A stretch of 64,000 nucleotides of DNA from Flavobacterium sp. (GCF_024305175.1 NZ_JAMWYY010000007.1:20549-84548), one strand, 5' to 3'; counted from the stretch's first letter, positions 9,495 to 18,358 are shown. Numbers and translations: made by a program. The notes: generated by a model not told the origin, from the letters alone.

Positions 9495-11993
9495 ATGCGT
9501 ATAAAATATTCATTACTATTAGTACTTACAGCACTATACGGTTTTGCACAGCCCAACCTGCCTGACAAGCCAACATCGGCAGAGATATATACCAAATTAG
9601 AAAAACTGAACTTTTTAGGTTCGGCACTCTACATAGCGGCACACCCTGATGATGAGAACACAAGACTAATTTCCTTTCTTGCCAACAATGTAAAAGCGCG
9701 CACAGGCTACCTTTCGCTAACGCGTGGCGATGGCGGCCAAAACCTAATCGGTTTTGAGCTTCGCGAGCTGCTTGGCGTAATCCGCACACAAGAGCTTATC
9801 GAGGCACGCAAGATTGATGGCGGCGAGCAGTTTTTCAGCAGGGCAAATGATTTCGGCTACTCAAAAGTACCGGATGAAACATTGCAGATATGGAATAAAG
9901 GGCAGGTATTACAGGATATGGTTTGGGTTATCCGTAAGTTCAGGCCCGATGTTATTATTAACAGGTTCGACCACCGCTCGCCGGGTTCAACGCATGGGCA
10001 TCATACCTCATCGGCCATGCTTACACAAGAGGCTTTTACGCTGGCAAACAACCCAAATTATGAACCGGGGCAGCTTCAATACACTACAACCTGGCAACCC
10101 AAAAGGGTACTCTTCAATACCTCATGGTGGTTTTTCGGCGGCAGGGAAAACTTTGAAAAAGCTGATAAGTCAAAATACATAAACCTCTCTACAGGAATAT
10201 ATTACCCGCTTTTAGGTAAATCAAATCAGGAAATAGCAGCGTTGAGCCGAAGCAAGCACAAATCTCAGGGGTTTGGCACAACCGGTGCCCGCGGTGAGGA
10301 TATGGAATACCTTGAACTTATTAAAGGCACTGAGCCTAAAAACAAGCAAAACCTTTTTGAAGGTATCGACACTTCATGGAACCGTGTTAACGGCGGAAAA
10401 CCCATAGGCGAAGCAGTGGCGGCTATTATTAAGAACTATGACTTTAAAAATCCTGCCGCATCTGTACCTGATTTGGTTAAGGTTTACAGCATGGTTAACG
10501 AACTGGACGATGAATACTGGAAGAACGTTAAGCTGAAAGAACTTAAAGATATTATAGGAGCCTGCTCAGGCTTATATCTTGAGGCATATGCCGAGGCACA
10601 GTCGGCTACTCCCGGCGACAGCATAAAACTACACTGGGAAGCCATTAACAGGAGCAGCAATACTATTATACTTAAAAATATTAAGCTGCAACCCGATAAC
10701 ACCGACTTGTTAGCAAATGAAATTAAGCTTGCTAACAACATGAACCAGGAAGCCACTACAGATGTACAAATTCCAGAAAATGCAGCTTACACATCACCTT
10801 ACTGGCTTGCCGAAAAAGGCACAGCGGGTATGTATCAGGTTAATGACCTGCAAAAGATAGGGCAGCCGGACATACTAAGGCAGCTTACAGCTACTTTTAC
10901 AGTAGAAATTAATGGTATATCCATACCTTTTGAAAAGCAGGTAGTACATAAGTTTAACGATCCGGTTAAAGGTGAGGTTTACCAGCCTTTTGATGTGGTT
11001 CCGGCTGTAACAACGCAAATACTGAACAAAGTACAGTTATTTAAAGACAACCGCAGGCAAACTGCCATGGTTAAAATAAAGGCAGGCAAAGATAACTGCA
11101 AAGGAATACTGAATTTTATACTACCCGAAGGCTGGCAGGTTTCGCCCGCTTTTATACCGTTTGAGCTGCAAACCAAAGGCAGTGAAACCATTGTATCGTT
11201 TGAGGTTACTCCCCCATCCTACCCGGTTGAAGCCACAGCAAAAAGCATTGCCTTAATTGACAATAAAGAATATAACTGTGAGCAGATTATCATTGATTAT
11301 CCGCATATAGCCACACAACAGGTGTTGTTACCATCGGTAGCAAGATTTACCAAAGCCGACCTTAAAATAAAAGGTGAAAGAATTGCCTACATTATGGGAG
11401 CAGGCGACAACGTGCCCGAAAGCCTAAAACAGATGGGTTATGAAGTAGCATTGCTTACGCCTGAGGCAATTTCTGAAGAAAGCCTGAAAGGTTTTGATGC
11501 GGTAGTTTTAGGCATAAGAGCCTATAATGTGCTGGAAAGCCTTGCACTAAAGCAGGATGCACTATTTAATTTTGTGAAGAATGGCGGAAATATGGTTGTG
11601 CAGTATAACACAACCGGGCATCTTGCCATAAGGGATTTTGCACCCTATCACCTGCGTATATCGCGTGACAGGGTTACAGAAGAAGATGCAGAAGTTACCT
11701 TTCTTGACGCAACCCATCCGGTTTTAAATTATCCTAATAAAATAACAGCTAACGATTTTAAAGGCTGGGTACAGGAGCAGGGGCTTTACTACCCTGATGA
11801 ATGGGCTAAAGAATTTACACCTGTACTATCGGCACATGATATGGGCGAAACACCCAAAAAAGGCGCGTTGCTTGTAGCTAAGTACGGCAAAGGTTATTAT
11901 ATTTATACCGGGCTGAGTTTTTTCCGCGAACTACCCGAAGGTGTATCCGGAGCTTACAGGCTTATGGCCAACATAATTGCGTTGGGCAAATAA
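9495..11993 (+). CDS. Secreted PIG-L family deacetylase, multidomain
   Basis: An 832-residue protein with a signal peptide (MRIKYSLLLVLTALYGFAQ). The N-terminal domain is a PIG-L/LmbE zinc deacetylase: AAHPDDE at residues 48-54 supplies His and Asp ligands plus the catalytic Asp, RGDGGQN follows, and DHRSPGSTHGHH near residue 160 holds the third ligand. Family members remove N-acetyl groups from GlcNAc-type substrates. The middle holds beta-rich NEW3-like segments. The C-terminus (about residue 625 onward, VLGIRAYNVLESL and NGGNMVVQYNTTG) resembles a class I glutamine amidotransferase-like fold without an obvious catalytic Cys. Substrate unknown; probably exported glycan processing. A small membrane peptide and an SSS symporter follow, hinting at uptake of a product. 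Confidence 0.88.
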   Translation: MRIKYSLLLVLTALYGFAQPNLPDKPTSAEIYTKLEKLNFLGSALYIAAHPDDENTRLISFLANNVKARTGYLSLTRGDGGQNLIGFELRELLGVIRTQELIEARKIDGGEQFFSRANDFGYSKVPDETLQIWNKGQVLQDMVWVIRKFRPDVIINRFDHRSPGSTHGHHTSSAMLTQEAFTLANNPNYEPGQLQYTTTWQPKRVLFNTSWWFFGGRENFEKADKSKYINLSTGIYYPLLGKSNQEIAALSRSKHKSQGFGTTGARGEDMEYLELIKGTEPKNKQNLFEGIDTSWNRVNGGKPIGEAVAAIIKNYDFKNPAASVPDLVKVYSMVNELDDEYWKNVKLKELKDIIGACSGLYLEAYAEAQSATPGDSIKLHWEAINRSSNTIILKNIKLQPDNTDLLANEIKLANNMNQEATTDVQIPENAAYTSPYWLAEKGTAGMYQVNDLQKIGQPDILRQLTATFTVEINGISIPFEKQVVHKFNDPVKGEVYQPFDVVPAVTTQILNKVQLFKDNRRQTAMVKIKAGKDNCKGILNFILPEGWQVSPAFIPFELQTKGSETIVSFEVTPPSYPVEATAKSIALIDNKEYNCEQIIIDYPHIATQQVLLPSVARFTKADLKIKGERIAYIMGAGDNVPESLKQMGYEVALLTPEAISEESLKGFDAVVLGIRAYNVLESLALKQDALFNFVKNGGNMVVQYNTTGHLAIRDFAPYHLRISRDRVTEEDAEVTFLDATHPVLNYPNKITANDFKGWVQEQGLYYPDEWAKEFTPVLSAHDMGETPKKGALLVAKYGKGYYIYTGLSFFRELPEGVSGAYRLMANIIALGK

Positions 11994-12047
11994 TGTAACA
12001 AATATGGGCTGTAACAGTCCTATAGCAATAAAACAAACACAGTAGTT

Positions 12048-12152
12048 ATGAAAGAAAATCCTGCTTCATGGAAAAAAGGCTATACGCTTGTACTGCTGCT
12101 TAATTTAGTATATATAATAGTTTTTTACTTTTTAATGCAAATTTATTCCTGA
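12048..12152 (+). CDS. 34-residue single-helix membrane peptide upstream of SSS symporter
   Basis: ATG at 12048 to TGA at 12150-12152 encodes 34 residues: a polar start (MKENPASWKKGY), one transmembrane helix (about residues 13-30, rich in Leu, Ile, Val and aromatic residues) and a short MQIYS tail. The symporter ATG begins one base after the stop, so translation is likely coupled. Short membrane partners precede or follow SSS symporters in other bacteria (for example YhdT with PanF), which supports reading this as a real gene and a possible subunit. That role is inference; no experimental support is visible here. Confidence 0.65.
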   Translation: MKENPASWKKGYTLVLLLNLVYIIVFYFLMQIYS

Positions 12153-12153
12153 T

Positions 12154-13860
12154 ATGCAGTTAATCGACTGGGTTATCCTTTGTGTTACGCTGCTTTTTAT
12201 AGTAGCCTATGGCGCTATTAAAACACGTGGCAGCAAAAACGTAGAGGAATATATCCTTGGCGGCAATAACACCCCGTGGTGGACTGTAGGGCTTTCGGTA
12301 ATGGCTACTCAGGCCAGTGCCATAACCTTTTTATCTACACCCGGGCAGGCCTATCATGACGGTATGGGGTTTGTGCAGTTTTACTTCGGGCTGCCCATAG
12401 CAATGGTAGTTATCTGTATCACCTTTATACCCATATACCACCGGTTAAAGGTTTTTACAGCTTATGAATACCTTGAGCAGCGCTTTGACGTAAAAACACG
12501 CACACTGGCTTCACTCCTATTTCTTATACAAAGAGGTCTCGGAACAGGGCTTACCATATATGCACCGGCCATTATCATGTCGTCTTTACTGGGCTGGAAC
12601 CTGAACCTGATGAACCTGATAATAGGATTACTGGTAATTATATATACCGTTTCGGGCGGTACAAGGGCAGTAAATGTTACGCACAAGCAGCAAATGTTTG
12701 TAATTATGTCGGGTATGTTTATTACTTTTTTTATTATCCTGAGCTATTTGCCCGAAGAACTGAGTTTTAATAACGTACTGCATATTGCAGGTGCAAATGA
12801 AAAGATGAATATTGTCGATTTTTCTTTTGACCCTGAAAAGCGTTATACAATATGGAGTGGTATTGCGGGAGGGTTCTTCCTCGCGTTATCCTATTTTGGT
12901 ACCGACCAGTCTCAGGTGCAACGCTACCTTTCAGGAAAATCTATCCGGGAGAGCCAGATGGGCCTTATCATGAATGGCCTGCTAAAAGTGCCCATGCAGT
13001 TTTTTATCCTGCTTATTGGTGTAATGGTATTTATATTTTTTCAGTTTCATGACGCCCCACTGCATTTTAACCCTAATAATGTAGAGTTGGTAGAAAATTC
13101 TGCCTATAAAGATGACTACCAAAAACTTGAAGGCGAATTAAAGAATGTAGCGGAAGAAAAGAAAGAAATAAGCATGCTCTATGCCGGGCAACTGCACCAG
13201 GATTACGATAATAAAGAACTGCACAACCGCATGATTGCGCTTAATAGCCGCGAAAAAGACCTTCGGGATGATGCCAAGCAACTGATAAGCAAAATAAACA
13301 GTAACGCAGAAACAAATGATAAAGACTATGTTTTTTTATACTTTATCCTGAACTTTTTGCCGAAAGGACTGGTGGGCTTACTACTTGCAGTAATATTTTC
13401 AGCGGCGATGTCATCTTCGGCATCAGGGCTTAATGCCCTTGCTTCTACCACTGCAATTGACCTTTATAAAAGAAATGTTACCAAAGAAAAGTCAGAAAAG
13501 CATTTTGTTGATGCAACTAAATTGTTTACGCTGCTGTGGGGTGCTGTTGCCATACTTTTTGCCTGCCTCGGTACACTTTTCGAAAATCTTATACAGCTTG
13601 TTAATATTATCGGTTCTATTTTTTACGGAACAGTACTGGGCATATTCCTCGTGGCCTTCTATATAAAATACGTAAAAGCGCAGGCCATATTCTGGGGGGC
13701 GGTAATAAGCCAGTCTGCCATATTCTATATTTATTATATAGATGTAGTTAGTTTCCTTTGGCTTAATATTATAGGAGCAGTACTTACTATTGTGCTTTCT
13801 TCTCTCATACAAATGTTTATGAACAACAACACACCGCCGCTTGCCGAAAGTGAAATATAA
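12154..13860 (+). CDS. SSS-family sodium:solute symporter
   Basis: A 568-residue sodium-coupled transporter of the SSS (LeuT-fold) family with about 13 hydrophobic helices. Features seen include an early EEYILGGNNTPWWTVGLSVMATQASAITFLS region (TM1, Na+ site area), SGGTRAVNVTHKQQ, the FGTDQSQVQRYLSGK loop and AAMSSSASGLNALAS (the TM8-9 serine-rich sodium site). A polar insertion of about 100 residues (310-400) with coiled-coil character lies between helices; such insertions occur in Bacteroidota members. The solute cannot be told from sequence; sugars, sialic acid or amino acids are possible. It follows the PIG-L deacetylase and the 34-residue membrane peptide, and a perfect hairpin terminator follows. 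Confidence 0.9.
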   Translation: MQLIDWVILCVTLLFIVAYGAIKTRGSKNVEEYILGGNNTPWWTVGLSVMATQASAITFLSTPGQAYHDGMGFVQFYFGLPIAMVVICITFIPIYHRLKVFTAYEYLEQRFDVKTRTLASLLFLIQRGLGTGLTIYAPAIIMSSLLGWNLNLMNLIIGLLVIIYTVSGGTRAVNVTHKQQMFVIMSGMFITFFIILSYLPEELSFNNVLHIAGANEKMNIVDFSFDPEKRYTIWSGIAGGFFLALSYFGTDQSQVQRYLSGKSIRESQMGLIMNGLLKVPMQFFILLIGVMVFIFFQFHDAPLHFNPNNVELVENSAYKDDYQKLEGELKNVAEEKKEISMLYAGQLHQDYDNKELHNRMIALNSREKDLRDDAKQLISKINSNAETNDKDYVFLYFILNFLPKGLVGLLLAVIFSAAMSSSASGLNALASTTAIDLYKRNVTKEKSEKHFVDATKLFTLLWGAVAILFACLGTLFENLIQLVNIIGSIFYGTVLGIFLVAFYIKYVKAQAIFWGAVISQSAIFYIYYIDVVSFLWLNIIGAVLTIVLSSLIQMFMNNNTPPLAESEI

Positions 13861-13888
13861 AAAAGGCTGCCGGATCCGGCAGCCTTTT
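13861..13888. terminator. Bidirectional terminator (perfect 12-bp stem)
   Basis: A 12-base stem (13861-13872 with 13877-13888) closed by GATC, with A-tract before and T-tract after. It starts directly after the symporter stop and serves the convergent DUF2911 gene too. The stem has the AAGGCTGCC core found in three other terminators of this window. Confidence 0.9.
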
Positions 13889-13908
13889 TTATATTAGCCT
13901 GTACAGGA

Positions 13909-14763
13909 TTATTTCCTGCTCCACTCCTGTATAGAATCTTTGTTCATTTTAACATAGTCCTGGTTATTGGCTTTTTCTGCAGCAGCTAAAGATTGTTTTG
14001 CAGTTTCTATAGCACCTTTCTTATCGCCCATTTTAGCCTGTATAAGGGCTTTTTGCCTTAGGTAGTAAAATGGTACATCCTGCCCTTTAGGAGTCTTTTC
14101 AATTGCCTGGTTCATCCATGCCAAAGCCTGATCCAGTTGCGAATTGCTCTGGTAGTAGTACTGCGCAGCGGCAAAATAATCGCTGGCCGAAGGCCCTGCC
14201 ATAGCTATTTGTATGCTCTTCATAGCTGTTTCCTGTGTAGGTACTTCTACTTTAACGGCAACCATTGTTTTTTCCCATGCAATTTCAAGAAAACCAAAGT
14301 TATTGTCAAGATTATTCATCCCGATGGTCAGGGTCTCAACATTACGGTTTAAGAATTCCGGCTTTACGCTTACACGCAATGCTTCTTTACTATCATCCCA
14401 CTTTTCAGGAAGGCCCCAGTTGTTGGTATCAGTATAAAAAATAACGTCCCAGCTATCTGCTTTCGGCTGTGTAAACAATGCATATTTACCAGCGGCAAGT
14501 GGCTTACCACCAATAACTACGTCATCAGAAAAAGTTATAATTGTGTTAGCGTTTGCACCTGTCCTCCATAAACGGCCAAACGGAACCAACTCACCATATA
14601 CAGCCCTTCCGCGTGCACTTGGGCGTGAATATTCAATTTTAACATTTGTAAGGCCTACCACCTGCTCTATTTTTGCCATCGGGCTGGCCTGTGGTGTGCG
14701 AACTTGTGCTGTTCCTACTGTTAAAGCCAGTAAAAGAGCACCTGTAATCAGTATTTTTTTCAT
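13909..14763 (-). CDS. Secreted DUF2911 protein with TPR-like C-terminus
   Basis: A 284-residue protein with a signal peptide (MKKILITGALLLALTVGTAQ). Residues ~25-165 are the DUF2911 domain: KIEYSRPSARGRAVYGELVPFG, WRTGANANTIITFS and GKYALFTQP are its typical segments. The last 110 residues form TPR-like helices (FAAAQYYYQSN, LDQALAWMNQAIE, DKKGAIETAKQSL). DUF2911 proteins are widespread and abundant in Bacteroidota envelopes but have no assigned activity. Start 14763 is chosen because the signal peptide begins there; the longer ORF adds ten lysine/tyrosine-rich residues and comes close to the -7 element. Confidence 0.85.
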   Translation of the reverse strand: MKKILITGALLLALTVGTAQVRTPQASPMAKIEQVVGLTNVKIEYSRPSARGRAVYGELVPFGRLWRTGANANTIITFSDDVVIGGKPLAAGKYALFTQPKADSWDVIFYTDTNNWGLPEKWDDSKEALRVSVKPEFLNRNVETLTIGMNNLDNNFGFLEIAWEKTMVAVKVEVPTQETAMKSIQIAMAGPSASDYFAAAQYYYQSNSQLDQALAWMNQAIEKTPKGQDVPFYYLRQKALIQAKMGDKKGAIETAKQSLAAAEKANNQDYVKMNKDSIQEWSRK

Positions 14764-14790
14764 AATCTTAAATTTATATTTTTTGTATTG

Positions 14791-14798
14791 CAAAGGTA
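14791..14798 (-). promoter_or_regulatory. Candidate -7 element for DUF2911 gene
   Basis: Minus-strand TACCTTTG (14798-14791) matches TAnnTTTG and would start transcription about 20 bases before the ATG at 14763. No clear -33 TTTG accompanies it. Confidence 0.45.
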
Positions 14799-14911
14799 CT
14801 GCGCGAAATTAAGAATTTACCGCTATACGTTTGTTAAATGTATTAAAAAAACTTACAATTTAATTTTAAGATAATCATGTGTTTTCTAACTTCACACATT
14901 ATTAGAAAAAC

Positions 14912-15376
14912 ATGAAGCTGTACACACTGCACCGCAAACAAAACCTTCCTATATCATTACAGGAAGCGTGGGAGTTTATTTCTGATCCAAAAAACCTTTC
15001 TGTCATAACGCCCGACTCTATGGGTTTTAATACGCTCTCAGGCGACGAACGAAAAATGTTTCCCGGACAAATAATTCACTATACCGTAACGCCGCTTATG
15101 GGTATTAAATTACAATGGGTAACAGAAATTACGCATGTTAAAGAGCTGGAGTTTTTTGTTGATGAGCAACGTTACGGCCCTTACAGGTTTTGGCACCATA
15201 AGCATTTTGTTAAGGAGATACCCGGTGGTGTAGAAATGGAAGATATAGTACACTACAAACTGCCAATGGGCTTTTTGGGGGACGTAATGCACCCCATAAT
15301 GGTAAAGCCAAAACTTGAAGCAATTTTTAAATACCGCCATGCCAAGCTTATAGAGCTTTTTGGCGAAATGAAATAA
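14912..15376 (+). CDS. SRPBCC family protein beside photolyase
   Basis: A 154-residue protein of the START/SRPBCC (Bet v 1-like) fold, which encloses a hydrophobic ligand cavity. Typical features are the N-terminal SLQEAWEFISDPKNLSVITP helix-turn and the C-terminal helix KPKLEAIFKYRHAKLIELFG. It is sometimes labelled cell division inhibitor by transfer from SulA-linked homologues, but no activity can be read here. It ends five bases before the photolyase ATG and so forms an operon with it; this pairing suggests a role linked to light or DNA repair, which is inference. Confidence 0.82.
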   Translation: MKLYTLHRKQNLPISLQEAWEFISDPKNLSVITPDSMGFNTLSGDERKMFPGQIIHYTVTPLMGIKLQWVTEITHVKELEFFVDEQRYGPYRFWHHKHFVKEIPGGVEMEDIVHYKLPMGFLGDVMHPIMVKPKLEAIFKYRHAKLIELFGEMK

Positions 15377-15381
15377 ATGTT

Positions 15382-16665
15382 ATGAATATATTTTGGTTTA
15401 GGCGCGATTTAAGGATTAAAGACAATACAGGGCTTTTTGAAGCGCTAAACTCAGGTGAGCCGGTACTTCCGGTTTTCATTTTTGATAAGAACATACTTGG
15501 CGAACTTCCTGAAGATGACCACAGGGTTACATTTATACATACTCTATTACAGGATATTAATACCGAATTGCATAAACACAAACGTTCTTTAGCCGTTTTT
15601 TATGACACCCCTGAAAATGTTTTTAAAGAACTCAGTAAAGCGCATGGTATAAAAGCTGTTTACACCAATCATGATTATGAGCCGTATGCACGCCAAAGGG
15701 ATGAAAATATAAAAGAGTTACTCGAAAAAGAAAATATTGCCTTTTATACATTTAAATACCAGGTAATTTTCGAAAAAGATGAAGTTGTAAAAGACGATGG
15801 CAGCCCCTATGTAGTATATACACCCTATATGAAAAAGTGGAAACAGGAATTTAAAAAAATAAACATTCGCCTGCACCACCCTGAAAACAAACTGGCAGAA
15901 ATTACCACTCACTCCTACCCTTTCCTTAGCCTTAAGGATATTGGTTTTAAAGAATCCGGGCTTAAGCCTGCTCCATTTGATGTAGGTGAAGATATTATTG
16001 ATAACTATGAAGACACCCGCAATTTTCCTGCGATAAAAGGTACATCAAAACTTAGCCCTTATCTCAGGTTTGGTGCTGTAAGTATTAGGGAAATCGTAAA
16101 AAAAGCCACCGACAGTAAAAATGAAACTTTCCTGAATGAACTTATCTGGCGGGAGTTTTTCATGCAGATTTTATGGCATTATCCTGAGACCGTTACAAAG
16201 AGCTTCAGAGCAAAGTATGATGATATTAAATGGCGTAATAATGATGTCGAGTTTAAAGCCTGGTGCGAGGGTAAAACAGGTTACCCTATGGTTGATGCCG
16301 GTATGCGCGAACTTAACGAAACCGGCTACATGCACAACCGGGTAAGGCTGGTGGTATCAAGCTTTTTATGCAAGCACCTTTTAATAGACTGGCGGCGCGG
16401 CGAAGCCTACTTTGCTAAAAAACTATTTGATTATGAGCAAAGCAGTAATGTGGGCAACTGGCAATGGGCTGCAGGAAGCGGTGTAGATGCTGCGCCTTAT
16501 TTCAGGATATTTAACCCTGCTGAGCAAATTAAAAAGTTTGACAAAGACCTGAAATATGTAAAGAAATGGGTACCGGAATTTCAGGAAATTGACTACAAGC
16601 CCATTGTAGAGCACAAAGAAGCACGCGAACGTGCCCTTAAGGTATATAAAGAAGCTGTAGCTTAA
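15382..16665 (+). CDS. phr: Cryptochrome/photolyase family, class I deoxyribodipyrimidine photolyase
   Basis: A 427-residue flavoprotein that repairs UV-induced pyrimidine dimers using blue light. The N-terminal alpha/beta domain (NIFWFRRDLRIKDNTGL) is the antenna-binding photolyase domain, with NHDYEPYARQRDE further on. The C-terminal helical FAD-binding domain has LNELIWREFF, MVDAGMRELNETGYMHNRVR (flavin-binding region) and WQWAAGSGVDAAPYFRIF near residue 360, the class I CPD photolyase signature. Electron-transfer tryptophans lie in this block. Length is short relative to E. coli PhrB (472 aa) but normal for Bacteroidota. The stop overlaps the convergent HAD gene stop within TTAA at 16662-16665, with no terminator between. 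Confidence 0.93.
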   Translation: MNIFWFRRDLRIKDNTGLFEALNSGEPVLPVFIFDKNILGELPEDDHRVTFIHTLLQDINTELHKHKRSLAVFYDTPENVFKELSKAHGIKAVYTNHDYEPYARQRDENIKELLEKENIAFYTFKYQVIFEKDEVVKDDGSPYVVYTPYMKKWKQEFKKINIRLHHPENKLAEITTHSYPFLSLKDIGFKESGLKPAPFDVGEDIIDNYEDTRNFPAIKGTSKLSPYLRFGAVSIREIVKKATDSKNETFLNELIWREFFMQILWHYPETVTKSFRAKYDDIKWRNNDVEFKAWCEGKTGYPMVDAGMRELNETGYMHNRVRLVVSSFLCKHLLIDWRRGEAYFAKKLFDYEQSSNVGNWQWAAGSGVDAAPYFRIFNPAEQIKKFDKDLKYVKKWVPEFQEIDYKPIVEHKEARERALKVYKEAVA

Positions 16666-17315
16666 AGATTTTTTATATAGCTGCTGTTAATCTCCGAAAA
16701 ATCGGTAATAACCATATCGGCTTCGCTTGTGTCCTGCATAATTGTGTGCCCGCTATTGTAGGCAATGCAGTATAGGCCTGCCGCTTTGGCTGCTTTTATG
16801 CCATTGGTACTGTCTTCTATAACGAGACACTCGTTTAAGGAGTAACCTGATTTTTCGGCAGCTTCAATAAAAATGGCAGGGTGCGGTTTAGAGAATTCAA
16901 AATCTTCTCCGCTAATTTTAGCATCAAAATAAGGGTGCAACCCAAACCTGCTGAATACTTTTTCTATTTTTCGCTTAGATGCTGATGAAGCCAGTATAAG
17001 CCTGAAGCCGTTATTATGTAAATCTGCTATCAGGTTACGCACACCCGGCATCAGGTCAAGATCGGGAGCGTTATCAAAAGCATCAAAATAGTATTTATAT
17101 TTTTCCTCCAGCAATTCTTCGTGGGTATGATCCAGCTTATATAATTCTTTAAGCTTTTGGATGATATTCTTATCAGAATTGCCCATAAAAGTTGCATATA
17201 CCTCATCAGGAACGGTAATGCCCAATGCTTTATACATTTGCTGATTGGCCCTGTAACCAATTGGCTCGGTATTTACTACAACGCCATCCATGTCAAAAAT
17301 TACACACTTTTTCAT
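16662..17315 (-). CDS. HAD-IA phosphatase, beta-phosphoglucomutase-like (second copy)
   Basis: A 217-residue HAD hydrolase of subfamily IA. Motif I FDMDGVVVNTEP (nucleophile Asp8, acid Asp10), a four-helix C1 cap (residues ~17-80), motif II LASSAS, the motif III lysine in SKPHP and motif IV VIEDSTNGIKAAKAAG are all present. Family members hydrolyse small phosphosugars or act as beta-phosphoglucomutases; the cap does not show which. It is a tandem paralogue of the next gene on the same strand and overlaps it by four bases (ATGA), so the two are co-translated. Confidence 0.88.
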   Translation of the reverse strand: MKKCVIFDMDGVVVNTEPIGYRANQQMYKALGITVPDEVYATFMGNSDKNIIQKLKELYKLDHTHEELLEEKYKYYFDAFDNAPDLDLMPGVRNLIADLHNNGFRLILASSASKRKIEKVFSRFGLHPYFDAKISGEDFEFSKPHPAIFIEAAEKSGYSLNECLVIEDSTNGIKAAKAAGLYCIAYNSGHTIMQDTSEADMVITDFSEINSSYIKNL

Positions 17316-17971
17316 GCCTTCAGGTTTTTAATTTTATCAGCGTTAAGCTCATTAAAGTGTGAAATAACCATATCGGCCTTGGCAAGGTCCTGCATTTTAG
17401 AGTTTTCGCTTGCATAGCCTATACAATACAACCCGGCAGCTTTTGCTGCCATTATTCCGTTGGTGCTGTCTTCTATTACTATGCATTCTTCTTTTTGCAT
17501 ACCCGAAAGTTCGGCTGCCTTTTCAAAAATAGCAGGATGCGGTTTCGATTTCGGGAAGTCTTCGCCACTGACAATGTGGCTGAAATATTTATGAAGCCCG
17601 AATCGCCTGAAAACCCTCTCGATAGTAACTTTTGAAGCCGAAGAGGCTAATATCAGTAAAATACCGCTGTTGTATAAATCCTGTATAAGGTCGTGAACGC
17701 CCATTAAAAGCTCAAGGTCTTCTTTTTCATCAAAAGCATCGTTAAAAAGACTCCGCTTTACCTGCACAAGTGCTTCTACCTCGTCAGTAAGTAAAAAGGT
17801 ATCTTTTAATTTCTGGTAAACATTTTTGGTAGAATTACCTGTAAATGTGGCATACATTTGGGGTGTTACTTCAATTTTTAGCTGCTCAAAATGCTTGTGG
17901 TAAGCAAAATGGTGCACGGGTTCTGTATCAACAATAACCCCGTCCATATCAAATATTACAGTTTTTATCAT
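17312..17971 (-). CDS. HAD-IA phosphatase, beta-phosphoglucomutase-like (first copy)
   Basis: A 219-residue HAD-IA hydrolase closely related to its downstream neighbour: shared blocks include FDMDGVIVDTEP, MYATFTGNSTKNVYQKLK, LILASSASK, VFRRFGLHKYFSHIVSGEDF, SKPHPAIFEKAAELSG and VIEDSTNGIMAAKAAGLYCIGY. All four HAD motifs are intact in both, so both copies should be active. Start 17971 (MIKTVIFDMDG) is chosen; the longer ORF adds nine residues without support. The likely explanation is a local gene duplication followed by divergence of the cap. Confidence 0.88.
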   Translation of the reverse strand: MIKTVIFDMDGVIVDTEPVHHFAYHKHFEQLKIEVTPQMYATFTGNSTKNVYQKLKDTFLLTDEVEALVQVKRSLFNDAFDEKEDLELLMGVHDLIQDLYNSGILLILASSASKVTIERVFRRFGLHKYFSHIVSGEDFPKSKPHPAIFEKAAELSGMQKEECIVIEDSTNGIMAAKAAGLYCIGYASENSKMQDLAKADMVISHFNELNADKIKNLKA

Positions 17972-18040
17972 AGTTGTGCTTAAGCGGCAAAAATACAACT
18001 TACAGCCCTATACAAAAAGCATCCGCTTATTAAGTTGCTG

Positions 18041-18358
18041 TTAATATGTCATACATTCTTCTGCACACTTTCTGCAGGCTTCTGCACATTCGCGGCAGTG
18101 GTCGTGCTCGTCTGCAAATTTTTCGCATTCATCGGCACAGGCATTGCATATATCCGCACACAATTGCATTACCTGCTTTGCGAAGTCAGAATCCCTCTTT
18201 TCGAAAGTAACACACTGCAGGCATATATCACCACAATCCCTGCAAAGCGCTATACATTTCAGGTGCCCTTCATTAACCATGTTGATACACTCGGTTGCAC
18301 ATTCTTCACAGGCTGCAAAACAATTTAGGCATGCATCTATCATTGACTGATTTTTCAT
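18041..18358 (-). CDS. Four-helix-bundle copper-binding protein, Csp3/DUF326-like
   Basis: A 105-residue protein with 19 cysteines, arranged as CxxxC, CxxC and CxxxCxxC along amphipathic helices (for example Cys10, 13, 17, 20, 24 and Cys88, 91, 95, 98, 102). This is the pattern of copper storage proteins Csp1/Csp3, four-helix bundles that fill their core with Cu(I). No twin-arginine or Sec signal is present, so it is the cytosolic, Csp3-like form. The gene is monocistronic, with the ECF sigma operon divergent to it. Copper storage is inferred from family knowledge; no copper exporter lies nearby. Confidence 0.88.
   Translation of the reverse strand: MKNQSMIDACLNCFAACEECATECINMVNEGHLKCIALCRDCGDICLQCVTFEKRDSDFAKQVMQLCADICNACADECEKFADEHDHCRECAEACRKCAEECMTY

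Noticed and set aside
12002..12023. Dyad-like sequence GGxCTGT-A-ACAGxCC before the small peptide gene
   Set aside because: Only about 12 positions match across the centre and there is no loop for a terminator; too weak to call an operator.
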